A DNA stretch of 64,000 bases, from positions 1 through 64,000 of the forward strand of contig CAYPGE010000006.1 of the NCBI GenBank assembly GCA_964409865.1. Direction: 5' to 3'. Below the pieces are notes generated by a model. The model was not told the origin of the DNA, searched no databases, and saw only the letters and a list, made by a program, of their open reading frames with translations. Position 1 is the stretch's first letter. Each line of letters begins with the position of its first letter. The translations under genes and the position numbers were made by a program. Shown piece after piece: positions 35,976 through 45,055 of the stretch. The DNA is from Anammoximicrobium sp964409865 (lineage in GTDB: Bacteria > Planctomycetota > Planctomycetia > Pirellulales > Pirellulaceae).

Positions 35976-36175
35976 TCGTTTCGGGAGTTGCGTGTCCAGA
36001 TTCGAGGTATTGCCCACACTGGTAAGGTTCTTGCTCGAATGTTCAGCTGGAAGGGGAAGCTCTGGGGAAGTTCAAAACTGGCGGCCTACACGCTTCGGTG
36101 GCGGCAACGACCAGACGCCGCCAATTTTGAATTCTGTACGTCTGAGCCCGTGATGTGCGGGCGCGAAGCAAGACG

Positions 36176-36847
36176 CTACGCCACCAACGCATTGTGGTTA
36201 ATCGTCTCAATCGTCCGCAGGAGGGCCTGGGCGTCGTGCGGTAAGACGCCGTGGATTCCTTCGTGATGCAGATCGGTGAACGGCGTGTCGATCAACAGGT
36301 TCGGGTCGATGGTGCCGCGCTCGACCAGATGGTCGATGATCTGGCCAATGAATGTCATCTGGTCCGCCGTCAGGTTCCCGCGCGTCAGGAATTCCCTAAA
36401 GGCTTCCTGGGCGGCCTTGCGGTCCAGCCCTACAATTTCGCGGACCAGCTTGCCAAGTGGTAGGTCGCTCCCGTAGGTGGCCACGAACTGCAGCTTGCTG
36501 CACGGGCCGCCTTCCGAAAACAGGATCGCCTCCAGTGCCGCGATGTCGGCCGCATGGATCGGCAGATTGTGTTTCAAGCGGTGAATCGTGGCGTGCGTCT
36601 GATGCTCCCGGACGAACCGCTCGACCTTCTGGCGATAGTCCGGGAATTCGTTGATCTGATAGCCTGGGCCTGGAACATCGGTCAGCGTGCCGAATTCGTC
36701 CTCGAAGTCCGTATAGACCTTTTGCCGTCCGCTTTCCCGATCCACGAACTGAACGAGACTCCGCAGCCGGCGGCGGACGTTTTCCAGCATCGGCAAGGTC
36801 ACGCCCTGCCAGAAGTCGTCGGACTGCAATTCCAGGATCAGTTCCAT
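36176..36847 (-). pseudogene. C-terminal remnant of a type I restriction enzyme R subunit (HsdR)
   Basis: A 223-residue open frame that resembles only the last part of HsdR, the helical EcoEI_R_C-type domain. Diagnostic pieces are RSLVQFVDRESGRQKVYTDFEDE, in parts near residues 30-50, KLQFVATYG, LGKLVREIVGLDRKAAQEAFREF and QMTFIGQIIDHLVERGTID. The nuclease and helicase domains, which need about 700 more residues, are missing upstream, and no hsdM or hsdS is near. It begins nine bases after the pspA stop in the same direction, and 250 bases from tRNA-Val. It looks like the leftover of a deleted restriction cluster. It could still be expressed from the pspA promoter as a stand-alone protein. 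Confidence 0.7.
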
Positions 36848-36856
36848 CTCGGAATT

Positions 36857-37543
36857 CTACGGTTTCTTCAGTTTCTTCTTCAGTTCCAGCAGTTCGGCTT
36901 CGGTGTCCGAGATCTCCTCGCTGGACTCGAGGGCCTCGACAGCCTGTTCCGCCTGACGCTCGCTGCGCGCGAGTTCCGAAAATGCCTCGGCCTCGGCTTC
37001 GGCCATTTCCACTTTGCGGGCCAGCCGATCGAACTTGTTGAAAGCGTCCTGGTCAAGTTCCGGTGTCAAGCCGGCCTGCGACTGGGCGACTTTGGCTCGC
37101 ACCTGTGCCGCTTTCTGCCGCGCGGTGAGCGTGCCGAGTCGTCGTTGCGCGTCTTTCAGCTTGGCCTGCATGGCCTCCAGTTGCCGGCGCAACGCCTGGC
37201 TGGCCTCGGTCGCTGCTTCGTGCTGATCGCGCAGCGCGGCGGCGATCTTTTCGTATTCCTTCTTGCGGGTGATCGCCTTCCGAGCCAGGTCGTCGTCACC
37301 GGCCTCGACGGCCGTTTCCGCGCGGTGCGTCCAGACCGTGACTTGGCCTTCGTTCGAAGCCAGCTCTTTGGCGATCGTTTTCTCGCTCGCCATAGCTTTC
37401 GCCACCTCCGGCTTCGCGGTGTTGATCGCCTCTTCCATCTCCCGGATGGCCTGCCTCAGCATCTTTTCCGGATCTTCGTATCCCTCGACCATGTCATTAA
37501 AGTTCGCGGAGATGATGTCGGAGATTCGTTTGAAGATTCCCAT
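36857..37543 (-). CDS. pspA: PspA/IM30-family membrane stress protein
   Basis: A 228-residue, almost entirely alpha-helical protein of the PspA/Vipp1 (ESCRT-III-like) family, which coats and repairs the inner membrane. The start MGIFKRISDIISANFNDMVE carries the amphipathic helix, and the body is a long coiled coil (residues 30-190, rich in Ala, Glu, Lys). The C-terminal 20 residues (DTEAELLELKKKLKKP) are a basic tail. A gggag precedes ATG 37543. No pspF or pspBC genes are near. It stops nine bases before the HsdR remnant. Confidence 0.92.
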   Translation of the reverse strand: MGIFKRISDIISANFNDMVEGYEDPEKMLRQAIREMEEAINTAKPEVAKAMASEKTIAKELASNEGQVTVWTHRAETAVEAGDDDLARKAITRKKEYEKIAAALRDQHEAATEASQALRRQLEAMQAKLKDAQRRLGTLTARQKAAQVRAKVAQSQAGLTPELDQDAFNKFDRLARKVEMAEAEAEAFSELARSERQAEQAVEALESSEEISDTEAELLELKKKLKKP

Positions 37544-37664
37544 GTTCGTGCTCCCGGTACGTGTGGTTGAAATGCAATGCCTGTGCTGGCCTGACATCTG
37601 GTTAATGTAGCGAGGATCGCTGTCTGGTGAATCTGCCGGTCCGCACCACGAGTTTTCCTGCCAC

Positions 37665-38213
37665 GATCCTCGCCGCTTGCCGACGAGTTCTTCAGGCTAG
37701 TGTCCCATGCTGTCGTCCCCCCGAACGCTCCCGATCCTCGCCGCTTGACGGCGAGTTCTTCAGGCTGGTGTCCCACGCTGTCGCCCCCGAGCGCCCACGA
37801 TCCTCGCCGCTTGTCGGCGAGTTCTTGAGGCTGGTGCCGTCCATCCTGACGCTCTCGCCGGCAAGCGGCGAGGATCGGATTTCTGCATGGGCTGGGGCNN
37901 NNNNNNNNNNNNNNNNNNNNNNNNNNNNNNNNNNNNNNNNNNNNNNNNNNNNNNNNNNNNNNNNNNNNNNNNNNNNNNNNNNNNNNNNNNNNNNNNNNGT
38001 CGTTCGTAGCCAGCCAGCCTAACCGACTCGCCGACAAGCGGCGAGGATTGCCGGACTCACTTCGATAACCCTCTCGCCGGCAAGCGGCGAGGATCGGATT
38101 TCTGCATGGGCTGGGGCGTCGTTCGTAGCCAGCCAGCCTAACCGACTCGCCGACAAGCGGCGAGGATTGCCGAACTCACTCGATAACCGACTCGCCGGCA
38201 AGCGGCGAGGATT
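37665..38213. repeat. Array of palindromic repeats with a 119-bp tandem unit, interrupted by an assembly gap
   Basis: At least eight copies of a palindrome of the form ctcgccg(g/a)caagcggcgag, in both orientations, lie at about 37665, 37733, 37799, 37853, 38028, 38073, 38146 and 38191. To the right of the gap a 119-base unit (37999-38117) is followed by a second, nearly complete one from 38118. The sequence left of the gap (to 37898) matches the end of the unit. There are no unique spacers of CRISPR type. The 881-base gene-free region 37544-38424 contains only this array and its flanks. Confidence 0.8.
37899..37998. other. Assembly gap of exactly 100 N
   Basis: A run of 100 unknown bases. 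The sequence on both sides continues across a position that is contiguous in the second repeat unit (joint at 38117/38118), so the gap hides an unknown number of repeat units, perhaps none. Confidence 0.98.
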
Positions 38214-38424
38214 GCCGAACTTCGTCAGTAAGCTATCATGCCGGTTACGTCCACGCAACAGCGTGCGATCTGGCCGCAGCCAGCCTCCAGACCGCAAGCA
38301 GGAGGCGCGAAAAGTTGGCAAAATGCTGGGTTTGGTTACGGAACCGCTCGACTCGCTACATGAATCGAGTAGCCTGTCCGAGCAGGTCGCTTCGCCGCGA
38401 TGCCGGCAGCATGGGAGAACCGTG

Positions 38425-39132
38425 ATGATTATTTTGTTGCCCCTGGAAATGAAACAGCAGGACCAGCTGCGTGGCCTGCCGCTGGCGAACCTTCTGCTGA
38501 TCGCCCTGAATGTGCTGAGTTTCGTCTTCTTGTGCCTGTTCGGTTGGTCTTGGCCGGTCGGCCCAGGCACGGGTTTGTTGAGCCTGCTGTTGTACGGTTT
38601 CTCCCACGCGGGCTTCTGGCACTTGCTGTTCAACATGTGGGCGTTATGGGTGTTCGGAAACGCGGTGAATCGCCGGCTGGGCAACGGCTATTACCTGCTG
38701 GGCTACCTGGGCACGCTGCTGGCCCTGGGAATCCTTGCCCGCGTCTTCTCTTCGGGGCCCGTTTTGGGCGCGTCCGGTGCGATCTTTGCCGTGATCACGA
38801 TCGCGGCCATGTTATTGCCCGCGGCGCGGCTGGTCATCGGGTACGTGGCCGTCTTTCCGCTGTCCCTGCTGATCGGACTGTTCCGCAAGCCGAAGTACGG
38901 CATCTACTGGTTCGTCTGCGGCGGCGAGTTTTCCGCGCGGACTTTCTGGTGCCTGATCTTCATCCCCATCCTGGAGATTCTGGACGTCGTTTGTGCCCTT
39001 TTGATGGGCGGAAGCGCTTGGAATCTGGGCCACCTGCTGGGCATGGCCTGCGGCCTGGCCTTCGTCTTGTTGCTGCCGCAGCGGATCAGTATGCGCACGC
39101 GGGCCGCGAAGTACGGCCTGGCCGGAGACTGA
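38425..39132 (+). CDS. Rhomboid-family intramembrane serine protease
   Basis: A 235-residue membrane protein with six hydrophobic helices. Rhomboid landmarks are present: HLLFNMWALWVFG (His66, Asn70) on the second helix, GASGAIF with catalytic Ser117 on the fourth, and LGHLLGMACG with the likely catalytic His203 on the last. These form a Ser-His dyad that cuts substrate helices inside the membrane. A gggag before the ATG at 38425 decides the start; codons upstream to 38167 belong to the repeat array. A loop at about 150-180 between the serine and histidine helices is longer than usual and has a Cys pair. Confidence 0.85.
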   Translation: MIILLPLEMKQQDQLRGLPLANLLLIALNVLSFVFLCLFGWSWPVGPGTGLLSLLLYGFSHAGFWHLLFNMWALWVFGNAVNRRLGNGYYLLGYLGTLLALGILARVFSSGPVLGASGAIFAVITIAAMLLPAARLVIGYVAVFPLSLLIGLFRKPKYGIYWFVCGGEFSARTFWCLIFIPILEILDVVCALLMGGSAWNLGHLLGMACGLAFVLLLPQRISMRTRAAKYGLAGD

Positions 39133-39143
39133 AGCGGCGGGGC

Positions 39144-39980
39144 TCATTGGTGCATCGCCGCGAGCAGGGTGGCGGCCGTGTCGGCCAGCGTCTTGGAGTC
39201 TCGGGACGGCCGTTCCCCGGAGGTCCTGCGCTGGTGACACGATCGCACGGCGTTCTCGATTCCACCGTGTTTTTTCAGATAGGCGGAGAGTTGCGTCCAC
39301 TCGGCGCGGAATTCGTCGTCCTCGGCCCCATCGCTGCAGTATTTCTGTACGTGCCGACGCACCGCTCGTTCTAACTCGGCCGCCAGGCGTTTCGTGGCTG
39401 CCTTGTAGTAGTTTTCCGCCGTGGCTGCGGGAATCTGTAGCATTTGGGCCACCTCGGGCAGCGACAAGCCCTCGCACAGCCGGCCGTACAACACGCGGAA
39501 GTAATCGCCCTTTCCGACGCGGTGCAGGTCGGCCAGCAGCGACTGGACGCAGCGGTCCAGCAGATCGTCGATCCAGGCCCGATAGAAGGTGTCGTCCTGT
39601 TCTTCGCATGGCTCATGCGACGTCCGGATCGAGGGCGGCAAGTCGTCCTCGGAGCCTTGCGCCAGTCCGCGCAGGATGCGGTTTCGCCCTTGCTCGACCC
39701 GCGCCCGATTGGAGATGACGTTGCGGGCGACCGAGCAAAGCAGCGTCCGCAGCCGCGCCGCCCGATGGGCCTGCCAGCGCGAGAGCAATTGATTCTTGAC
39801 GATCGCCTGCAGCGTTTCGGCTGCGACGTCTTCCGCATCGGCCAGCGACAGGCCGCCCCAGCGCATGGCGAATGCACAGAGGGGCGGCCAATAGTCGTCA
39901 AGAAAATCCCGCCAATCTAAGTCGCTGCCGCCGTCGGACAGGCGTCGAATCAACGTCAGTCGCGTATGAGGAAAGGTCAT
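39144..39980 (-). CDS. ECF-type RNA polymerase sigma factor
   Basis: A 278-residue sigma70-family protein. Region 2 is LDDYWPPLCAFAMRWGG...DAEDVAAETLQAI, with the DAED(V) core; region 4 is YGRLCEGLSLPEVAQMLQIPAATAENYYKAATKRL, which includes the helix-turn-helix. The linker of about 60 residues between them is long, and a 70-residue extension with two Cys follows region 4, a form common among planctomycete ECF groups. It is convergent with the rhomboid gene and divergent from the small membrane protein gene; no anti-sigma factor is next to it. Its own control may lie in the C-terminal extension (inference). Confidence 0.87.
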   Translation of the reverse strand: MTFPHTRLTLIRRLSDGGSDLDWRDFLDDYWPPLCAFAMRWGGLSLADAEDVAAETLQAIVKNQLLSRWQAHRAARLRTLLCSVARNVISNRARVEQGRNRILRGLAQGSEDDLPPSIRTSHEPCEEQDDTFYRAWIDDLLDRCVQSLLADLHRVGKGDYFRVLYGRLCEGLSLPEVAQMLQIPAATAENYYKAATKRLAAELERAVRRHVQKYCSDGAEDDEFRAEWTQLSAYLKKHGGIENAVRSCHQRRTSGERPSRDSKTLADTAATLLAAMHQ

Positions 39981-40161
39981 ACCGAGAACCGGTTCTGAAG
40001 ATCTGTTACATCAATACGGGTGAACCGTCGCAACACGGCTGAAATTCTGCCGAATTCTGCCACGCGCAGTTTCCGAGACTTGCATCGGCCCTTTGCTATG
40101 ATAAGCTCTCGGGCTGCGTCCGGAAAGGAAACGGCTCAATCAACACCCGGAGACCACGGAC

Positions 40162-40644
40162 ATGAGCTTCGACGAGAACAACCCCTATCAACCCCATCTC
40201 AGCACAGGAAGTTACGGCGGTAACACGCCCGCCCCCATGGCCCAGGGCAAGGTCAACGGGCCGGCGATCGGCCTGATCGTGACGGCCATCCTAGGTTTTC
40301 TGGGTCAAGGCGCCGGCCTCGTCATGAACCTGGCGGGAATCGGCGCGGGCGCAGGTGCAGTGCCCGAGAACATTCCGCCTGAGCAGGCGCAGATGTTTGA
40401 AATGATCAATTCGGTGTCCGGCGGCATCGGCATCGTGGGCTCCCTGATCGGCTTGGCGGTCGGCGTCGTGATCCTGTTGGGGGCGTTGAAGATGAAGAGC
40501 TTGACCAGCTACGGATTTGCCATGGCCTCCGCGGTTCTGGCAATGATCCCGTGCGTTTCACCTTGCTGCCTGGTGGGGCTGCCCATCGGCATCTGGGCCG
40601 TGGTCGTGCTGAACGATCCCGCCGTCAAGTCGGCATTCCGCTGA
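40162..40644 (+). CDS. Small membrane protein, DUF4190/CD225-like
   Basis: A 160-residue protein with a polar, Asn- and Pro-rich N-terminus (residues 1-28), then three or four hydrophobic helices. The last pair contains a Cys-Pro motif region, IPCVSPCCLVGLPIGIWAVVVL, followed by NDPAVKSAFR, a pattern found in DUF4190 and CD225-type planctomycete proteins. An aac-ggag site stands before the ATG (ccggagaccacggacATG). Function unknown. It is divergent from the ECF sigma gene and convergent with the second nucleoside phosphorylase gene, ten bases away. Confidence 0.68.
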   Translation: MSFDENNPYQPHLSTGSYGGNTPAPMAQGKVNGPAIGLIVTAILGFLGQGAGLVMNLAGIGAGAGAVPENIPPEQAQMFEMINSVSGGIGIVGSLIGLAVGVVILLGALKMKSLTSYGFAMASAVLAMIPCVSPCCLVGLPIGIWAVVVLNDPAVKSAFR

Positions 40645-40653
40645 GTTCTCGGG

Positions 40654-41529
40654 TCAACGTCTCGCCGGCCAGGGATGGGCGACCACCTGGGCCATGATTT
40701 CTCCCACGCGGGGCTCGGTGCGTTCGGCGGCGCGGACCACGTCTTCGGCGCGGACGACCTCCGGGCAGTCCGGCCGAGCGACGTTGGTGACGATCGACAG
40801 GGCCAGCGTCCGCAGGCCGCAGCGCGCGGCGGCGACGGCTTCCGGCACGGTGGACATGCCGACCACGTCCGCGCCGATCTGGCGCAGGAAACGATATTCC
40901 GCGCGAGTTTCGTAGTTGGGGCCGGTGACGCCCACGTACACGCCGCGACAGGCGGCGAAATACGCGAGGCGGGCAATTTCGAGGGCCTGGTCGATCAGGG
41001 CCGGGTCGTACGCCGGCGCGGATCGCCGGCGGTCGCACACGGCGGCTGTGCCGGGACCGCCGCGCTGGTCGGCCGGGCAGCGCGGCGGCGGTTTCCAAAA
41101 CATCAAGTTGATGTGATCCGACACAACCACGATGTCGCCCGAAGCCAAGTTCGGGTTCAGCCCGCCGCTGGCGTTCGACAGGATCAGAAGTTCCGCTCCC
41201 AGTTCCCGCACGGTCAGGATCGGCAGCATCAGCGCCGCCGGCGGGTACCCCTCGTAGCCGTGACAGCGACCGTCCAGCGCCACGACGGATCTTCCTCCGA
41301 ACCGTCCGCACACCAACTGACCGCTGTGCCCCGGGGCGGTGGAGCGAGGGAAGTGGGGAACGCCGGCATAGGAAATCACGGCTTCGGACTGGATCAGGCT
41401 GGCAAGCCGGTGCAGACCGGTGCCCAGCACGAGAGCCGCCTCGGGCCGGCCGTCCCAACGGCGGCGGATCGCGTCTGCCGCAGCCTGGGCTTCCGAGGCA
41501 ACGACGCCGGAATCACAACGGGCGCTCAT
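40654..41529 (-). CDS. Purine nucleoside phosphorylase, second copy
   Basis: A 291-residue PNP-family protein of the trimeric (class I, PunA) type that splits purine nucleosides with phosphate. The phosphate loop VLGTGLHRLAS, the base-site glutamate in NYETRAEYRFL, the MSTVPE motif and an ALSIVTNVA segment, with Asn at the base-recognition position, are visible. The loop after DHINLM is replaced by an unusual Pro- and Arg-rich stretch (WKPPPRCPADQRGGP), so the substrate side differs from the first copy. Its ATG is eight bases after the first copy's stop, with a gagga. The two copies and trpD form one minus-strand operon. Confidence 0.87.
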   Translation of the reverse strand: MSARCDSGVVASEAQAAADAIRRRWDGRPEAALVLGTGLHRLASLIQSEAVISYAGVPHFPRSTAPGHSGQLVCGRFGGRSVVALDGRCHGYEGYPPAALMLPILTVRELGAELLILSNASGGLNPNLASGDIVVVSDHINLMFWKPPPRCPADQRGGPGTAAVCDRRRSAPAYDPALIDQALEIARLAYFAACRGVYVGVTGPNYETRAEYRFLRQIGADVVGMSTVPEAVAAARCGLRTLALSIVTNVARPDCPEVVRAEDVVRAAERTEPRVGEIMAQVVAHPWPARR

Positions 41530-41537
41530 CGAAATCC

Positions 41538-42368
41538 TCAGGAGGCGCTTTCGCCCGCCAGGACGCCCAGCATGAGGGCACACAGCTTAGGTTCCGCTTC
41601 GTTGGCCACGGCGATGATCTTCTCGACGTTGGCCGGTTCGAGCGCATCGGGCAGGCACATGTCCGTGACGATCGAGAACCCAACGACGCGCAGGCCGCAA
41701 TGTGCGGCGACGATCACTTCCGGCACGGTCGACATGCCCACGGCATCCGCTCCGATCCCGCGCAGGAACCGGTACTCGGCCCGCGTTTCCAGGTTCGGCC
41801 CCGGCACGGCGACGAAGACGCCCTTGTGAGCCGCGATGTTCTCGCGGCGAGCGACGTCCAGAGCGCGGGCGACCAGCTTCTGCTCGTACGGCTCGCTCAT
41901 GTCCGGGAACCGCGGGCCCAAGCGGTCGTCGTTGACGCCGATCAGCGGATTGTCGCCCATCAAGTTGATGTGGTCCTCGATCACCATGATGTCGCCGCAG
42001 CGGAAGCTGGGATTCATGCCGCCGCAGGCGTTGGAGACCACCAGCAGCCTGGCCCCCAGCGCCCGCATCACGCGCACCGGCAGGGAAATCTCCTTCAGCG
42101 AATAGCCCTCGTACAGATGGAATCGGCCTTCCATCGCCATCACGGGCAAGCCCTGCAATCGGCCGCAAACCAGCCGTCCGCGATGGGTGGGTGTCGTCGA
42201 GCGGGGGAAGTGGGGGATCGATTCGTAATCGAAAGCCGCTTCGACGGCAATCTTTTGCGTCAGGCCGCCCAGCCCTGTGCCCAGGATGATGCCGGCATGG
42301 GGTTCCGTCGTCCAGCGGGACCGGATCGCGGTTACCGCTGCTTGGATCTTGTCGTACAGTTCGAGCAT
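41538..42368 (-). CDS. Purine nucleoside phosphorylase, first copy
   Basis: A 276-residue trimeric-type PNP. It has the phosphate loop ILGTGLGGLTQ, the canonical loop DHINLMGDNPL followed by GVNDDRLGPRFPDMSEPY, the base-site NLETRAEYRFL and MSTVPEV. In the base-recognition segment it reads FSIVTDMC, with Asp where human PNP has Asn243; a change of that Asn to Asp in the human enzyme shifts preference toward 6-aminopurines such as adenine. So this copy may accept adenosine as well as or instead of guanosine (inference). It follows trpD by 57 bases and precedes the second copy by eight. Confidence 0.9.
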   Translation of the reverse strand: MLELYDKIQAAVTAIRSRWTTEPHAGIILGTGLGGLTQKIAVEAAFDYESIPHFPRSTTPTHRGRLVCGRLQGLPVMAMEGRFHLYEGYSLKEISLPVRVMRALGARLLVVSNACGGMNPSFRCGDIMVIEDHINLMGDNPLIGVNDDRLGPRFPDMSEPYEQKLVARALDVARRENIAAHKGVFVAVPGPNLETRAEYRFLRGIGADAVGMSTVPEVIVAAHCGLRVVGFSIVTDMCLPDALEPANVEKIIAVANEAEPKLCALMLGVLAGESAS

Positions 42369-42425
42369 GAGACACCTTTTCAGTTCAGGTCAGTAACGGT
42401 CCGCCGGCCGAGCCGGCGGCATTCT

Positions 42426-43448
42426 TCAGCGCTGGTGGCTCGCCTCCACAAGGTCGGCAAGCAGTCGTTTTGCGGCGCCGCCGTCCAAAGCGGCGGCTGC
42501 CAGGCCCGCGCATTCTCGCAACGTTTCCGCTCGCCGCGCCGTCCACAGCGCGGCGGCGGCGTTCATCACGATCATGTCGCGAGCCGGACCAGAGCGTCCG
42601 TCGAGCACCTGTCGGATCATGGCGGCGCTGGCCTCCGGGCCGTCCACCCGCAGACTCATCAAATCCGCCCGCGGCAGGCCGAATTCTGCCGGCGACCAGG
42701 CCGTCTCCCGGACGCCCTCCGGCGTGACTTCCGAGACTTCCGTCTGGTCCGCCAGCGTGACTTCGTCCAGGCCGTCCCTGCCGCAGACCACGACGGCCCG
42801 CTGGCCGCCCAGGCGTTGCAGCGCCGCGGCCAGCAGCGGCCGCAGCGGCGGTCGTCCGACGCCCATCAGTTGGTAGGGCGCCGCCGCGGGATTGCAGAGT
42901 GGCCCGAGCAAGTTGAAGATCGTCGGCACGCCCAGACGCTTGCGGAGCGGGGCCACGTGCCGCATCGACGGGTGCAGCAGGGGAGCGAAGCAGAAGCACA
43001 TCCCCACCTGCTCCAGACAACGCTCGACCACCCCGACCGGGGCTTCGATGTCCACTCCCAGCGCCGCCAGGACGTCCGCCGAGCCCGATTTGCTGGTCAC
43101 ACTGCGGTTGCCGTGTTTGGCCACGGGCACGCCCGCCGCGGCGGCCACCAGGGCGGCCCCCGTGCTGATATTGAACGTGCTCGATGCGTCGCCCCCCGTC
43201 CCGCAGGTGTCGATCACTCCGCTGCGCGACGTGCGGATGCGGGTCATGTGCTTTCGCAACGCCAGCGCCGCGCCGGCGATTTCATCGACCGTCTCGCCTT
43301 TGGCCCGCAGTGCCAGCAGCAAGTCGGCGATGTCCTGCTCGCGGCAGCGGCCCTGCATAATCACGTCAACCACGGCCGACATCTCGGCCAGAGCCAGGTG
43401 CTCTTTGCGGCGGAGGCGGTCGACAAAGTCCAAGATATTCATCCGCAT
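42426..43448 (-). CDS. trpD: Anthranilate phosphoribosyltransferase
   Basis: A 340-residue TrpD that joins anthranilate to PRPP in tryptophan synthesis. The PRPP-binding DTCGTGGDASSTFNIST, the KHGNRSVTSKSGSADVL segment and the GRDGLDEVTLAD motif are present and in order. Two close Met codons (43448 and 43442) could start it. No other trp gene is in the window, so it stands apart from a trp operon; it leads a minus-strand set with two purine phosphorylases, possibly linked through phosphoribosyl metabolism. It diverges from selA. Confidence 0.95.
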   Translation of the reverse strand: MRMNILDFVDRLRRKEHLALAEMSAVVDVIMQGRCREQDIADLLLALRAKGETVDEIAGAALALRKHMTRIRTSRSGVIDTCGTGGDASSTFNISTGAALVAAAAGVPVAKHGNRSVTSKSGSADVLAALGVDIEAPVGVVERCLEQVGMCFCFAPLLHPSMRHVAPLRKRLGVPTIFNLLGPLCNPAAAPYQLMGVGRPPLRPLLAAALQRLGGQRAVVVCGRDGLDEVTLADQTEVSEVTPEGVRETAWSPAEFGLPRADLMSLRVDGPEASAAMIRQVLDGRSGPARDMIVMNAAAALWTARRAETLRECAGLAAAALDGGAAKRLLADLVEASHQR

Positions 43449-43615
43449 CGTCTTTCGCGTGAAAACCTCTGGCGGGCCAAGTTGGCGGCTATTGTGCCGG
43501 ACACACCGGCAGACCGCAAGCAGACGGCCCGCCCTACCCTGTTGGCGAGGCGGGTTTCTGTCTAAAATACCGGGGAATCACAGGCTCAAAGTGCGCCTTC
43601 TACCTTGGGGAGCAA

Positions 43616-45055
43616 ATGATGTCCAACGTCTTTCGCAACATTCCGTCGGTGAATGAACTCCTGGACAGTCCCCCGTTGCGGCAATTGGTCGAACGGGCGA
43701 ACCGCAACGCCGTGGTCTCCGGCGTCCGGCGATTCTTGGACAATTTGCGCAACGAAGTGCAGGCGGCCGCAGCCGACATCAAGGTGCCCCATCCCAGCGA
43801 GTTGGCGGAACGCATCGCCCAGTGGATCGTCACCGAGGACATGCCGAATCTGCGGCCTGCGATCAACGCTACGGGAATCCTGTTGCACACGGGACTGGGC
43901 CGCGCCCCGCTGGCGGAAACGGCCCTCCAGGCGATCGCGGACGCGGCCCGCGGCTACGCCAGCTTGGAAGTCGACGTGTCTACGGGCGAACGATCGCAGC
44001 GTGTGCGGGACGTCGAAGCGTTGCTGAAGAGGATGACCGGCGCCGAAGCGGCGGCCGTGGTCAACAACAACGCCGGGGCCACCTTGTTGACGCTCGCCGC
44101 CCTGGCCCGCAACCGCGAGGTGATCGTCTCGCGCGGGCAATTGATCGAAATCGGCGGCAGCTACCGGCTGCCGGAGGTGATGGAAGCCAGCGGTGCGAAG
44201 CTGCGCGAAGTGGGGACGACAAACAAGACGCGGATCGACGATTATCGGGCCGCGATCGGCCCCGACACGGGCGCCTTGATGCGCGTCCACGCCAGCAACT
44301 TTGCCATCGTCGGCTTCACGGAACAAGCGTCGCTGGCCGAGTTGGTGGCGTTGGGCGCCCAGCATCACGTGCCGGTCATCGACGACATCGGTTCGGGGGC
44401 CATGGAGGATTTGAGCCGCTACGGGGTCAGCGGCGAACCGGTGGTTGGGGACAGCCTGCGAGCCGGCGCCGACGTGGTGCTGTTCAGCGGTGACAAGCTC
44501 TTGGGCGGTCCCCAGTGCGGGGTCGTCCTGGGACGCAAAGGGCTGATCCAACAGATCGTCCAGCACCCGCTGGCACGAGCCCTGCGGGTGGACAAACTGA
44601 CGCTGGCGGCGCTGCTGGAGACCTTGCGGCTGCACCAAGACCGCGAGGCGGCGGAGCGCTCCCTACCGTTGCTGTCGTTGTTGTCCACGTCCGGAGCCAA
44701 TCTGCAGCAGCGGGCCCAGCGGCTGGCTCCGCAACTGGCAGCCTGCCCGGCCATCAAATCGGCCGAGGTCGTCGAATCGCAGGGCTACCTGGGCGGTGGC
44801 AGCGTTCCGTCGCAGAACCTGCCGAGTTGGGCCGTGTCGCTGCAGCCGGCCCGGGGAAGTGTGGACGAGTTAGCCCGATTATTGAGAATGGGAACTCCGG
44901 CGGTGTTTGGCCGGATCTACAAGGAGCGGTTGCTGCTGGATCTGCGCGCCGTATTCCCGCGCGAGGACATGCGGATTGCGGAAGCGGTGCAGCAGATTCA
45001 GACCCGTTTATCCGGTGATTCCGTGCCGGACGCCGCCCCCAGTGACGCACCCTAG
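43616..45055 (+). CDS. selA: L-seryl-tRNA(Sec) selenium transferase
   Basis: A 479-residue SelA that makes Sec-tRNA from Ser-tRNA(Sec) and selenophosphate. It is a PLP enzyme of the aspartate aminotransferase fold; the Schiff-base lysine is in SGDKLLGGPQCG. The N-terminal RNIPSVNELLDSP matches the tRNA-binding start of SelA, and NATGILLHTGLGRAPL is another hallmark. Two Met codons begin it; the ggggag site suits the second (43619) better. Presence of selA implies that this organism uses selenocysteine, though selB, selC and selD are not in the window. It is divergent from trpD. Confidence 0.95.
   Translation: MMSNVFRNIPSVNELLDSPPLRQLVERANRNAVVSGVRRFLDNLRNEVQAAAADIKVPHPSELAERIAQWIVTEDMPNLRPAINATGILLHTGLGRAPLAETALQAIADAARGYASLEVDVSTGERSQRVRDVEALLKRMTGAEAAAVVNNNAGATLLTLAALARNREVIVSRGQLIEIGGSYRLPEVMEASGAKLREVGTTNKTRIDDYRAAIGPDTGALMRVHASNFAIVGFTEQASLAELVALGAQHHVPVIDDIGSGAMEDLSRYGVSGEPVVGDSLRAGADVVLFSGDKLLGGPQCGVVLGRKGLIQQIVQHPLARALRVDKLTLAALLETLRLHQDREAAERSLPLLSLLSTSGANLQQRAQRLAPQLAACPAIKSAEVVESQGYLGGGSVPSQNLPSWAVSLQPARGSVDELARLLRMGTPAVFGRIYKERLLLDLRAVFPREDMRIAEAVQQIQTRLSGDSVPDAAPSDAP

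Noticed and set aside
37665..38213. CRISPR array in the repeat region around the gap.
   Set aside because: The spaces between palindromes are themselves repeated (119-base unit), and no cas genes are present.
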